A stretch of 64,000 nt of DNA, taken from Rhizophagus clarus. Taxonomy: Eukaryota; Glomeromycota; Glomeromycetes; Glomerales; Glomeraceae. Position 1 is the first letter of the stretch. Each line of letters begins with the position of its first letter. Shown in pieces: positions 34,303 to 46,651 of the stretch. The notes beneath the pieces were generated by a model. The model was not told the origin of the DNA. It was given only the letters and a program-made list of their open reading frames with translations, and did no database searches. The stretch lies in NCBI GenBank assembly GCA_015698045.1, contig BLAL01000053.1, positions 1,056,501 to 1,120,500 on the forward strand, read 5' to 3'. A program made the position numbers and the translations under genes.

Positions 34303-36760
34303 TGTTTTAATGTTCTGAATACTTTGAAACGCCAATTCCCAATTATTATTGTTACATTACGTGTGATAATTGTCAAAACAAAAATAAATAACTTTGACAT
34401 GCTAATGCAGATTTTGGCGTATCAGCCGATCACAAGGATTGTGCCACCGTATATTATGCATTTGTATAACCCGGTTTTTCAATATTTACGTTTTAGTGCA
34501 TCGTACAAGTGACGTCATAAATTGTACCAGATTTATGTACGAAGATCAATCATCAATTTGCTAATATTCTTACGAATAAAGGCGAGATGTAAAACACTAA
34601 TTTAAAGGCTAAAAAATAATCACTTAAAAATATTGATAAAGACAAAAAAATACAGAAATAAAATAATTTTTCAGCATAATATTTTTAGAAAATCTTTTTT
34701 TTTTTTTTGTTTTATAAATGATATTTCAAAATAATTTCATAATAAAGTTTCAAAGTTAATAAAGTTAAATCTTACATCAGCATTTATTCTACCCTAGTTC
34801 ACCTCTAAATATGAATACTTTTTTTTTTATTTGGAATGAAGTGACAATCTTTATTGAAAAACATAGTACATACAAATAAGAAAGAAAAGAAAGAGACTTT
34901 GGCACCCAACTTGTGATACAAGTATTCAAGCAACAGCCGCAAGTTTCATCCATGCGATCACCAACTGAATGTTTCAAGCCACTCACGTTAATTCCAATAC
35001 AACATTTTAAAGTACAAAAACCTCATGTTCTTAATTGACCAGAATCCTGTTTAAGTAACCAATGGGTCACAATTTGGGACGCACACACATCAGAAGTGAG
35101 TATATGAGAAAGCCTTATGCCTTTATCGCAGATTAACAAAGATGGCTCACGGAGTATCACGCAAATTTACCACTATAAACACGGTTTTTTAGAGGACCTG
35201 TCATGTATTTCTTCATTACAACAAAGGAATCATCATTATGACAAGGAAGAAAACTCTATACTTATCTCCTATTCAAATATTACGTGATCGATCAAAATAT
35301 TTTGAGTACTCGATACAAAAAATCTTTAGTCAAATTACTTGACTCTGTTGATCAAGATCAATCATGATATGATCGATTTAATTCCCTAATTATCCCTGCT
35401 AGAAGTTACTACTGCTGCTGACTGGTCATAGCTAAAATTATTGGCTGACAACCGCTTCTTGGAGGAGACTTTAGTAAACCTATTTATTTAAAAAATCGGA
35501 TGTAATTCTAACATACGAAAAGTATCTGTAAGTCATAAAGTATACAGTATATAGTAATTATTACAAAATATGACACTTAGTCATAATGATATGATAATCT
35601 TGATTATATTACAAAATATTAGTCACAATGTTTATCTTGATTATCTATTAATATAACGAGTTATTCTTTTATGTAAGATTTAGGGAATATTATTTAAGGC
35701 GTAATAAGTAATGATGTAATATTTATTTATTTTTAGAAATGTTACTGCGTATTTATATGGCGTAGTAAATTAATTATTTTTGTCCAATAAACAAACTCAC
35801 AAAAATAACTTGATCAAAAGGGTGGTTTCGCACCATGATCATAAAACGACAAAAAAAAGCGAATATGGAACACAAAAAACAATTGAGGTTTCAGTATATA
35901 CCAAATATAGTGTAGGATAGATTAGGAATTAGTCAATTGCGACATTTGAAATTTGAAACTAAAGTATTGTGCACGTTTGACGAATTTTTTTTAGATATAC
36001 TTAAAAAACAATTGTAAAATCTTTTTTTTCGTTTATTATTTTTATTACTATTTTCTTTCAACGTTTATTCAATGATTACGCTTTTATTTTTATTATAAAT
36101 TATACAAAAAAATAAAAAAAAAAAAGCAAATGAAAAACTAGCTCTCAATGTGCGGATCTTTTTGCCAATATAGAAATTGACATCATTCATTAAAAGATTT
36201 ACATAAAAAATTTAATAATAACTGAAATTTAGAATGTACAAGAGTGGAAAGGAAAAATGTAAGTTAAAAATTAAGCTATTTGAAATTTTAAAGAAAATTA
36301 AGTTTCAAAATTTTAGCTGATAATGAAATCTAAATTTGTCTGTGGCTGCAACTTTGCAATTTTTAATTATAAATAAACAAACCCACAAAAGCAAAACACA
36401 CAATTAAATCCATCATTGACAACAGAAAGCCATGTGCTCACACCAGCCTATACAACTTACCTTCAAAACAAAAAGTACTCAAGAAGATCATTAAAAAATG
36501 CTATAAGAACACATATAATATTAGATCAATACTTTCAATTTACAAGCTCACACCAATCCACATAACTCACCTTTACAGTACATCTAAAAAATGTTAGATC
36601 AGCCTTGTCAAATATCCTCCTTGTTTTTATCGAAAAACATTACAAGAAATACAAAGTCATCCTGAAAAACAATAAAAGGCGTGATAACATTAGCTATAAG
36701 CAATACTCATACCATTTAAGTATCATTTACTTTTACTAAAGCTTAAAAAATGATGAATAA
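34303..36760. other. Intergenic; possible poly(A)-tailed retro-fragment at 34815-35000 (-)
   Basis: No confident gene. On the minus strand, 35000-34815 is less AT-rich and ends with TTTCAATAAAGATTG and, 20 bases later, an A10 tract, resembling a mature mRNA 3' end; it may be a retrocopy or the 3' end of an unseen gene. The remainder is AT-rich. Confidence 0.35.
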
Positions 36761-37280
36761 ATTCCTTAAGTCAAAAATGCCTTTCGCTTATATCCCCTCC
36801 GTATACCAAGTGTGTTCGCAGGCTTGTGACATGCAACCATCAAAGATGGAGGTGTGTTCGGTCTCTACCACAAGGGTAGGATTGCGAGGTATTTCTCCCC
36901 ACTCACTACTAAAGTAGTTACCGCTGAAGGACATCATCGGGAATATTTCACTCCAAGGCAAATTCACTTATAACCCATAGGCTCAAACCCAATACCCATA
37001 ACCACAAACCCACAAACAAACCCATAAACCCAACCCAAAAAAACCACAAACACATATAATTCCATAAGTCAGAAATGCCTTTCACTTATATCCCCTCCGT
37101 ATACCAAGTGTGTTCGCAGGCTTGTGACATGCAACCATCAAAGATGGAGGTGATTTCGTTCTTTACCACAAGGGTAGGATTGCGAGGTATTTCTCCCCAC
37201 TCACTACTGAAGTAGTTACCGCTGATGGACATCATTGGGAATATTTCGCTCCAAGGCAAACTCACTTATAACCCCTCTAT
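36761..37280 (-). repeat. Tandem duplication, ~225-bp copies at 298-bp spacing
   Basis: Copy 1 (36761-36985) and copy 2 (37059-37280) are nearly identical, including TATCCCCTCCGTATACCAAG, GCAACCATCAAAGATGGAGG and TTTCTCCCCACTCACTACT. They are GC-richer than the surroundings. On the minus strand each has an open stretch (SGNYFSSEWGEIPRNPTLVV, then SQACEHTWYTEGI, stop). The spacer and the right flank are C/A-rich with reiterated CCCATAAACCC/CACAAACCC words that encode runs of Trp, Val and Gly on the minus strand. Probably a repetitive element of unknown class. Confidence 0.75.
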
Positions 37281-38777
37281 ACCATAGGCTGCAAACCCAT
37301 AAACACAATACCCATAGCCACAAACCAGACCCATAAACCCAACCCACAAACCCACAAACACGCAAGTCCATAAAAATAAACCTATAAACCTGGCACAACC
37401 CACAACCTAACAGGGAGTCCACACGCCAACACCAGCCTATACTCACTTTAATAAAGAGCACTCAAGATGCGTTGTTAATAGTTAGGACACGTTCACAGTT
37501 GTTTTTTTTTCACTATTTCCGACTTTGAAAATATTCTTTAAGGAGTAATAGTCCCTTTCTATCTATCTTCGTGATCGTAAGATAATATGTTCAAGTTGCG
37601 TAAAGAATATAAGTCTGATAAATAAGAATCATTTTGATCGGAGTCTTCCAAGAGACTTCAAGAATATTTTCTGATACGAGACGCGTATTTATATATCATT
37701 ATAATTTGATAATCAGTTTCATATGAGTTATGTGCTTATGTGCATGATTGATATTATTTGTAAGCTAGTTACGAAAAAAATTTAGTTTAGTACCAATTTA
37801 TAATATAATTCTAACTCCGTAATACAAAAAAGTATAATTTTGTTTGTTGTATATCTAAAAAGTATTTTCGGAATTTAAATAAAAATTTTTATTTAACAAA
37901 AATGGTTCCGAATTAGTCGCGACTCGGGGCATCTCCGAGATATTGGAAATAAAATATCGGCTTTTTAGTAACACAAGTCCCGTGATTGTAAATCGCATCT
38001 TTTTGAAAACGGCTATATCAGATATGATGTTGATATCACATGTATACGAATGATTCTACTGTCATTAGATCCATTAGATCATTAAGCTTTTATTCCATAA
38101 AAAAGTATGAGCAATTTATGACTAATAAGATATTTATAAATATAATAAAATCATGCGATACTGATGTGTTATCCAATTTTGATTCGTTATTTTTCTCTAC
38201 ATGAGTAACATGACACGGGGCAAATAATCACTACTCACTACTCTGTAAATTAAATAAATTTTGTATTTTATTATGTGTTTAAAATAAATTTAATAATTTA
38301 TTGCTCCTATTATTTACATAGTACTATCATACAATTCAGATTTTCAGAAATCAATGAACTTATTATATACTACGAGATCTTTGACGGAGCTCTTAAAACA
38401 AGTTATTAACGAATTGAATAGCTTAAACAAACAATCACTGTCAACTTTTACTTAATTGATCAAATTCTCGAGAAATTTACAAAATCTGATTTAAATCAGT
38501 TATTATAATTTCTTTTAGCAAATTAATACATAAATTTCTTTACATCTGATTATAAATTAAAGCTAAAAATTTGATATTATTTTAAATGTAGTAACTTGTA
38601 AATTCATTCATTGGGAGGTTTATTATTATATCTTTTGATTAGTACATAACCAGTTCGTGACATTTTTAAATTTTTATAAATAACTCCTTTTCTTATTTTA
38701 TTTTATTAATATCATAGTGATAATTTTTTTGCCATCGTTGTCTAAAGTTATGTAATAATTATTTCAAAGGGTATATG
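37281..38777. other. Intergenic, no gene seen
   Basis: The start is C/A-rich spacer-like sequence (to about 37440). The remainder is AT-rich with no coding signal. Confidence 0.5.
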
Positions 38778-38783
38778 CCGTAC

Positions 38784-39008
38784 CAGGACCCCGAGCTATA
38801 TGTAAAAAGGTCAGGTTCGAGTTTGCGTAGAATGGACTAAAATATTCATGTAGATCTTTCCTTTTGTAGATACTTCCGGCCAGAATTTATTGACTTTTTT
38901 AGACGCTGGCTGACATTATCATAGTTCCGGCCCTGAAAAAATGCGTAGAGCTCACAGTAAATTTTTTTCGGCTACACCTGACCTCTATATGTATAGCTCG
39001 GGGTCCTG
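38784..39008. mobile_element. MITE, 225 bp, CAGGACCCCGAGC ends
   Basis: Inverted ends of about 37 bp (CAGGACCCCGAGCTATATGT at left; right end reverse complement CAGGACCCCGAGCTATACAT) extend to a shared AGGTCAGGT. A 6-bp direct repeat CCGTAC flanks both sides (38778-38783 and 39009-39014), consistent with a target duplication. No coding capacity. Superfamily not assigned. Confidence 0.85.
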
Positions 39009-39149
39009 CCGTACCTAGTACTCATTTATCGGATGTAAAAATATTTAACGAAAATTATAAAACGCACCAGTGATGTTAAACACCACATCACGTGTTTACA
39101 TGTTACATCTAATCGGTTTATTTATTTAGATAGGCGCTTAACTATTTTT

Positions 39150-40150
39150 CTCATTAATTTTTCAGGTGCGACTTTTAAGTTAGATTCTTTTTTGAAGTGT
39201 TTCTTTTAGCGAAGCGTTTACTTACGTTTCGACTTATTTTTTTCTTTTTTTAAACGGCCATGTCCTTAGACACAGAATTTTTGGTAAGGATTACGAAAAG
39301 TTTTTTTTATTGAATTTTTTTTCTTTATCAAAATGTTCTACTTACATTTCAGTTTTCTTTTTTAGGTAGCCGAACTTTCAGACACGTGAGGATTCAGTAA
39401 GGGAAGGATCATTTTTTTTAAATTGACTTTAACGAAACGTTCCTAACGTTTCGATTTTTTTTTTTCTTTTTGTTTATTAAACAGTAGGTTCCGATTTCAA
39501 AGTACCGATAATAGGTAAACTTTTTTCTGCATTTATTTTCCTTTTTCTTATCCTTTATTAACTTGCTTGTTCTCTTTTTTTTTAGATGCGTCTGTTTTTA
39601 GTTCCATTTCGGTGGAAATCGAAGTGAGTTTTATTTTCTTTTCTTCTTTTTGTTCGTTCTTTTGTTCTTTTACTAATTTTTTTATCTCTTTTTTAGATGT
39701 GTACTATTTCAGTGAAAATTCAAGTGAGTCTCCTTCGATTCTTTCTCTTATTACTTTGTTTTTCTTTTAAGATGATATTAATTATTTTCTTTTTCTTTTT
39801 TATGGGTGGGTGTTTCGGTGTCTTCCATTTTTTCCCTTTATTTCTCTTACTTTACCTTTATCCCTTTTGTTGATTCTTGTTTCTTTCGTTGATTCGATTC
39901 TTGTCTCCTTCAATGATCTTTGGTTTTTTTTAATGGATTCAAATAAATGTTGGATCAATATTTTTTTAACAGGTTAATAATTCATTTTTATTTTAACGGA
40001 TTAGTTTTTTTCAACTGGTTAATAATTCCTTTTTTTTCCCGGATTAAATAATTTATTTTTTTTTTTAAAAAAAAAAATTTTTAGTGGTTTTAAATTGATT
40101 AATTTTTTTACTTTTTCTTTACTGTTTATTAAATCGAATAGTTTTAACAA
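39150..40150 (+). other. T-rich region with repeated splice-like mini-exon units
   Basis: Between long T/C tracts lie short purine-containing islands bounded like exons. Examples: TTTTTTTTAG then 37 bp (ATGCGTCTG...GAAATCGAA) then GTGAGT at 39585-39626; TTTTTTAG then ATGTGTACT...AATTCAA then GTGAGT at 39697-39732. An island near 39258 (GGCCATGTCCTTAGACACAG) and one near 39366 (GTAGCCGAACTTTCAGACAC) are similar. No extended protein can be built from them. Confidence 0.35.
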
Positions 40151-40155
40151 AATAG

Positions 40156-40359
40156 TCCCCAGTAATAAAAAAGAATGTCCGAAAATTATCATCTAAAATG
40201 TCCAGAAAATGTCTATTTATCCTGAAAATGTCCTGAATATTGCAACATTCAGGGTATTAGGGTTCAGGTCAAGCGTCCAGAAAGTGTCCGGAATATTGTA
40301 ATATTCTGGATATTTTCCGGGCAGATGAACACCTTCTGGACATTCTTTTTTTATAGGGA
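40156..40359. mobile_element. MITE, ~204 bp, AAAAAAGAATGTCC ends
   Basis: The left end (TCCCC...TAATAAAAAAGAATGTCC) and right end (reverse complement TCCCTATAAAAAAAGAATGTCC) are imperfect inverted repeats. The interior reiterates GAAAATGTCC/CCGGAATATT motifs. No coding capacity; a target duplication is not clear. Confidence 0.6.
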
Positions 40360-41251
40360 TATTTAAATTACCTTCTTTCTCTTGTAAATCTGATAATATA
40401 CTGTGAATGAAAGAATTAGTGATGTATATGAAGCAGTAATAGCACTACCGATAAAATTATTTTAAAAATTCTTTACAGTTTTGTATTGAATAAAACGCAA
40501 CATTGAGTTCACTTTTACGTCCATGTGCGTGTAACTGCTAATAAAAGAAATTTATTTTTAGTTACTTAATAATGGTAGTCAGCTATTAAGACATTAAAAC
40601 TTCAGGTTGATCATCATCTCATATCCCTATTACTCAATCAGAAGCAATACGTTTAAAAAAAAATGAATTTTGCTAACTTACCACTCAGAGTCTCAGATTA
40701 AATAACCCTGGTTAAATTACTTTATAAAATTACCAAATTAGCTAGTTTTATACTAAAAAAATGGTGAGGTCGGAAATAATGAAGTTTCTGGATTATGACG
40801 TCGAGTTTGTATTGTTTGTATTGTAACTGGATTCTGATTGACAGGATTTTAAACAGTCTTATTACCACTAAAATCACTTGAACATCATAAGAATTTTTGG
40901 AAACAACATGGAATTAATTAAAATATACAATATTAAATTAAGAATTACTAAAGTCGCAAATTCATGTATCACAACAATGAATACCATTAATTTAATATAT
41001 GTGGAATAATAAAAAAATTTAATAATTTAATGAATTTATACAGTTTATACAAGTAGGATTTTTTTCTATAATCAAATTTCTTTAATATTGTATATCGTTA
41101 TTGTGGGTACAATATTTCTAAAAGAAAAATAATTGATTTGAAGGTATTATTTACAATTTTCCAAGAAGAAAATACAGAAAACTAAAGATACTATCAAAAT
41201 ATCCCATTTTCAGTGCTTTCTTATTTTTTTCTTTTTTTCGTTATTCTTGCC
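40360..41251. other. Intergenic, no gene seen
   Basis: AT-rich, contains the 3' flank of the cupredoxin gene. Confidence 0.5.
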
Positions 41252-41949
41252 TCACAAGTTGAATAAAATATTATCATTATAACCAAAGAGTTTTTTCATT
41301 TTCTCTTTCGTTCTTTTTTTAATCTTCACACATATAAGTAAACTTACTACCATTATTATTATAGTAACACCCATCAATGTTCCAATTATTATAATTGGCG
41401 TTTTAATAGTATTAAAATAAAAGGAAAATCTATTATCTTTAGGATGGGTATTTGTACTAGTTTCATCAAGAGAGGGACCAAGGGTTGAAAATTTGTTATC
41501 AATTACGAGAGTGCCACCTTCACAATGACCAGGAATATCGCAATAAAAGAATTTTATTCCAGGAACTTCAGCTGAGAGAATCATTGTTTTATTAGGTGCT
41601 GTGAATATACCTTCAGAAGAGAAAGCATCAGCTTTTACTGATTTTGTGCAGGATCCTAATTTATCAGATTCGATAATGTGGTGTGAACCGCTAACCCAAT
41701 TAAAGATGACCTATAAAAAGAAAAAAAAAAAAATATAATTAATAAGATTGGCTTATCTTATTTTTTAGCAAAAAGATAATAATCATAATTAATTATTGTA
41801 CTTACTTTATCACCGACTGTAGCGTATACGGTTTTCGGTAAGAAAATATTTTCTCCGTTTGGACCACCAACACTCACATTCACATGAGCCGCATTAACGT
41901 ACGTAGTAAGACCAGCGACGAATAAAAAAATAAGAAGGTGTTTATTCAT
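41252..41949 (-). CDS. Membrane-anchored cupredoxin-like protein, two exons, 200 aa
   Basis: Exon 1 is 41949-41806 and exon 2 is 41710-41252, separated by a GTAAGT...TTATAG intron in phase 0. Residues 1-20 are a signal peptide (LLIFLFVAGLTTYVNA). The cupredoxin fold follows (~21-115): VNVSVGGPNG, YATVGDK joined across the intron to VIFNWVSGSHHI, and then the copper loop FYCDIPGHCEGG. The His of SGSHHI, the Cys of FYCDI and the His of PGHCE are the expected ligands; the axial Met is not evident, giving a phytocyanin-like or modified site. A Ser/Thr-rich stalk leads to a single transmembrane helix (~155-178, PIIIIGTLMGVTIIIMVVSL) and a short basic tail. A cell-surface copper or redox protein is likely. 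Similar fungal proteins are surface blue-copper-type proteins; function is inferred. Confidence 0.9.
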
Positions 41950-43122
41950 CTTGAATTTATTTCGAAAGTTACGAAAATTAATTATTTTGTTTTTATTTTT
42001 TCTTTTTCAGAAAAAAAAAAATATATATATATTTCTCAGTTTCTCCTTAAAGAAATACGTAAACATGTGTCATTATATTTGTGGAAATTTCTTTTTTAAA
42101 GAAAATTTTTTTTTTATTAAAAATTAGAAATTAACCTTTAAAAAATAAATAAAAGATCAGCAATAAAATAAAATTACGAGCTCATCTCTCCTTATTCTCT
42201 CCTCCATTAAATGATCTTCAAGTATTTCATTCTCTGATGATCTTATATAAGAACATTAATTATCATTTAAAAAACTTCATAAATAATATGTAGATTAGTG
42301 AATCGAGAATCTGATCGACTTAAAACGATCAAAAATTCTTTAATCAATACCTTAACTGTTAATAAATCTAATTAGACAAATATCACGTGGTTATAGATTT
42401 GTAGCGAATTACACCAAATAAAAAATCATTTTTTTTTTCCAACCGATCAATTTCTCCCATGTGGGTATATCAATGCAATAAATACTATAAATGATGAGCC
42501 ATTGATCGAGCATGATTGACTTAATCAAAGTTTACTAATGTAAAACTTCGTTGAAGATTTTTATATTAATTTGATTCTGCCCTGAAAAAATACGTACGTA
42601 AATTATTTTTTCCGTATATAGTATATAATTGTTAAAGAGATCGTCAAACATCATGTGCTGATCATATAATAATTATAATGAGTTTCAATCACGTCACATT
42701 CTTATATAGTATTCTAAACTTAGATTCATTTTGTAAAATAAAAAAATTTTTTTTAGTTCCATTTAAATCACTGATTAGCAAAAATTTCAATAAATTTTAG
42801 TTTATAGTGCAACAAACAAGGCAACCATGAACTTTGACTCGTCGATCTTTCAGTGTAAAGTTTGGTAACCTTACCACCGCCAATTCGCCCCTTCGATATC
42901 ATCTCATTACTTCTTCTATGTAATGAATCTATTTATTTCGTAGGTCTATCAGCTACGCAAATTGTGCCTAACTCTGAATCTGATGTTAAATCTGCAATTT
43001 CAACAACGAATGTTGAGGTTAGGTGTTGGCGTGTTGTCAAAACATTATATACGTCCTTAGTTAAAATAAAATATCCGGAGCATGATTTATTAAATCCACT
43101 TGACATAGGGAGTAATTAAATA
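41950..43122. other. Intergenic; weak coding fragment at ~42940-43119 (+)
   Basis: Mostly AT-rich. At 42940-43119 a stretch after TTATTTCGTAG reads LSATQIVPNSESDVKSAIST and then VKIKYPEHDLLNPLD to a stop, which is protein-like and could be a terminal exon of a lost gene. No family recognised. Confidence 0.3.
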
Positions 43123-43237
43123 CAGACGACTCTCGATATAACGAATCCTCCGGTTTTCCCTCAATTCTTTGTATGGCTATAGCGAAAAATTTTAAAGAAT
43201 TTAATTGGTCGATTCGTTATAACGAGAGTTTCTATCG
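43123..43237. mobile_element. Pogo-like MITE, ~115 bp
   Basis: The ends carry inverted CTCTCGATATAACGAATC / GATTCGTTATAACGAGAG and are flanked by TA (43121-43122 and 43238-43239). Ends with CTCTCGTTATAACGAA are typical of pogo/Tigger-class elements. A third, unpaired CACGTGATTCGTTATATCG copy lies just beyond, at about 43256. Confidence 0.65.
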
Positions 43238-43689
43238 TATTTGATTGGCTCAAGGTCACGTGATTCGTTATATCGTGTATGTTGAACAGGATCCCGAAAA
43301 ATACACGAATGATCGGGCCGAAATTATAATAATGTCGACACTATCTAAAAAAGGAAAGACCTACATTAAAATATTTTCACGTATTTCCCTGTTCTTGTTG
43401 AGCAAATTACAAAGCATAGCGATTTACTTTCTAATTTTTATTTTTCTTTTGTACTCTAGTTTATTATAAATAGAATCGTAACAGGTATTAGATTAATTCC
43501 TTTTTCAAAATAAAGTTCTTTATAATCAAATAAAATAAAATTGATGAAACTACCATAAAAATCGATAATGAAATCGATATTGACAGAATCGACGTGGATA
43601 AGATCGACATTGCTGAAGAAGATAAATTCGATAATTAAAGAATACCAATAATTGATTATATATAAAAACCAAGTGATAGCGAAGTTTGA

Positions 43690-45460
43690 GAAGTTCTAAC
43701 AGACGTACAAACAAATACGTATTCTGAATTATTGATGAAGATATTTGGAAGATAATTTTTGAAAAAACAATATCGGGAATAAATCCTTTATACACTAATG
43801 AAATTGTTGGAAAATCTATGGTTAATGAGGAAGAAAATTGGTACTTTGATAAAGATGTATGGTACAAAGAAACTAATATGGTGCGTTGATCACACAAATT
43901 TTTTTTTCAATTAATTTATATATGGATGCTATACATTATTTATTTAAAAAAGTCATATTAGACTTTAGAACTTATGGTAATTCTTATATAAGTGAAATTA
44001 ATGCTAAATATTTTAATAATTATAAAGAGAAGTATTTGGTTCGCATGTAACATTTTGGGTATAAATTAAATGATCTACAATTGATTAGAATATACTTAAT
44101 GATAAATAGCGATTACATTATATTAATAAAATACGGTATTTAATATGCAAAATGATTGTAGTTGGTTTGAATTATTAACCTCAGTCCTGTTCATTTTTTA
44201 AAACAATAAATAGAAAGATTTATAAAATATGGAGTGGGGAATCATTAATTGGGAAAATTATGGAAAGTATTATTAGCAATCATTTGGATTTTCTTTATGG
44301 CTTTTCTTGGATGTTTTACCGCAGCTGCAACAATTCCTCGGCAATATACAATTACACTTGGACTTATTCATCTTAGTTTTGATGTTCGCTAGTTATTTAT
44401 GATCCTATCAAATGGATTTATGATTTTGGAATATGTTTGTATATATGTTTAATATTTTACTATATTTTAAAAAGTGAAGTGATTAATTAATTATTTTCAT
44501 TGGACATTACAGATGTAATTGCATATGTGCTTCCAATTTCACTTCAATTCTTTGGCTTCAAAAATATGAAATGAATATTATTCCTTAACTTTCCTTTTCA
44601 TGTTTATTTTTAGATATAAAATTTTTGTCATTTTTGGAGCAATTGATTATTTTGGTATATATTTTGCAATAATTATTAATGTTGCAAAACAGATTATCTT
44701 TTTTTCTGGTAGGTTTGTTTATTATAAAGTAAGTTTTGCACATGCACTTTATTATTTGTGCGTTCATCAAATGAGAATTGAGATCTTGGAATTAATAAAA
44801 TATAATGATCCAAATGATCTCTACTTATAATCAAATATTTGAAAATAATTATTGATCTTAATCCATATATTATTTAACCGCTTAATGAAAATATAAACAT
44901 GTTTATAAATTTTAAAATTGCATTTTTGCGACGTATAAATTCCTAACAGGTATATTTCAAATTAAATTTGTTCTTTTTTCTTTAATATTTTAAAGTATTT
45001 TTTAACCTATTTATCGTAATTCTACAATTGATCATATACAACTAATCCATCACTTATATTATTGATTGATTTATTTTCATTACATTATTAATTGTTGTTT
45101 ATCTTATGAATTTGTTTATTGGACTACTTAATAATGCAATTGAAAAGGATAATGATAGAGTCTCATATTAAGCAGAGGTATGTCATATCATCATCTTATT
45201 TAATAAATTATTCAGTTATTGTACAGGTATTAAAATGTATGTAAAATTTGTTATATATTTTTTTAATAATATAACCTTTATATTAACGATGATAAGATGA
45301 TGGATAATGATAAATGGAAAGTTAATGGATTATTATTAGAATGAAAAAAAGATTTACTAAACCACTCTCAATTTTAAATATATCACTGATAAACCTGTTG
45401 ATGAGACTACTTTGCGAAAAATATTAGATGAAAGATTAGATTGCAAGGTTACAAATATAT
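43690..45460 (+). pseudogene. Ion-transport (TRP-like) channel pseudogene
   Basis: Fragments of a multi-pass channel occur in order but in changing frames: NEIVGKSMVNEEENWYFDKD (43795-43870); IFVIFGAIDYFGIYFAIIIN and VSFAHALYYL (44610-44760), a membrane segment and pore-region match; a final membrane helix with VVYLMNLFIGLLNNAIEKDN (about 45090-45155); and a cytosolic tail ITDKPVDETTLRKILDERLD (about 45385-45445). Glomeromycotan genomes carry many genes of this kind, annotated as ion-transport-domain proteins. Numerous stops and frame changes show the copy is dead; original exon limits cannot be resolved. Confidence 0.6.
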
Positions 45461-45690
45461 GTGATTTTTTTTTATTTCTTTATTATTTTTGTTATAATTT
45501 GATTACTAGAACTATAGAGTAATATAAATTAAGTAACATGTTAAATTTTATAATTAAATAATTACTTGGTCAATTTCACGTCAGTTACATTCCAAATTAA
45601 TATCTCGAACATTATGCATGCGATCAACGCTTCTAAATTATTTAAATGTCTTTAGAATTAATTAATCAGTAAAGTACCTTACAGTGGCAA

Positions 45691-46325
45691 TCATCCGCAC
45701 TGAAATAAACTACTTGATAAATAAAGTGTAGGATAAGAATGTATATAACTAAACCAAACGTCAGGATGATAATTTACATATAAATCACCATAACCGAAAA
45801 ATCGACCTCCTTTGCTATATACCACTTTTGCACTTTGAAGGTTATTTCTACCCGTAAATCTGAATAAGAAACTATTTTTTGTAGATTTATCACTCTTACT
45901 AAAATCCAAGGAAGTGGATTATATCCTCCAACTATTTGATCTAAATTCTTAATTTTTACTATTATATAGAACTAATAGAGATGGGAATACAGCTGCAGAT
46001 TTTCATGCTAAATGTTATAATAAGAGAGTTACTATAGTTAAAGTTTAAATTCATATTTATCCTTTCCTTTTTTTCCGTTAATTCAATTTGCAAAATATGC
46101 GATATGTTTTTGGTTAATTAAAACAGAATTTCTTGATAAAATATTGTTTCGGGTAAATGGAGTTGAATAATATTTTAAATTTTCTTCTTGAAATTTTTTA
46201 GCTATAATTTCTTTATAAGGTTCAACCTTATCAAAATAATCTTTAAAAGAAATATCATAAAATCTAATTAATGGTATAAACCTATGTAGAATCCTTTCAA
46301 AAATCCTAAATTTCTCTTTTATTTT
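45691..46325 (-). pseudogene. BACK-TLDc pseudogene with internal inversion
   Basis: Minus-strand order from the right: BACK end (46325-46075: RFIPLIRFYDISFKDYFDK, then VLINQKHIAYFAN), then a TLDc middle that appears on the PLUS strand (about 45965-46047: RDGNTAADFHAKCYNK, VTIVKV), then the minus strand again (about 45960-45691: NLDQIVGGYNPLPWI, NNLQSAKVVYSKGG, FFGYGDLYVNYHPDVW). In the intact gene at 21282 these blocks are continuous on one strand. The middle ~85 bp has therefore been inverted. Other stops and frameshifts are present and no BTB exon is visible. Confidence 0.75.
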
Positions 46326-46651
46326 TTTAACTGTATATTATGACTAAATTAAGTTCAGTAAATTGTACTGTGAAGATCGCGGAATTCTAATTCTACTTTT
46401 TACAAGTTTATAAAGTTATATAATAAATAGATAAATCACCCGACTAATTTTTGCTTTATAGATTAGCTGTTAACGTTAACTGATTAATAGTTTCAGAAAG
46501 TTTAATGCTACGCAAAACAGGAAATCACAATTGTAATCATCATCTACATAACGGTGGACTAATGGTGCTTTTTGAACATTTAATGGTGCTGTTTCTTTAA
46601 TAGGAATAGGAGACGCGTCAGACGCCAATTAAATTACATAATAATGGAAAT

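Noticed and set aside
37000..37400. Interstitial telomere from CCCATAAACCC words
   Set aside because: The words are irregular and do not match TTAGGG-type repeats.
37216..37461. Trp/Val/Gly-rich 81-aa minus-strand protein
   Set aside because: Encoded mostly by the C/A-rich spacer repeats; composition artefact.
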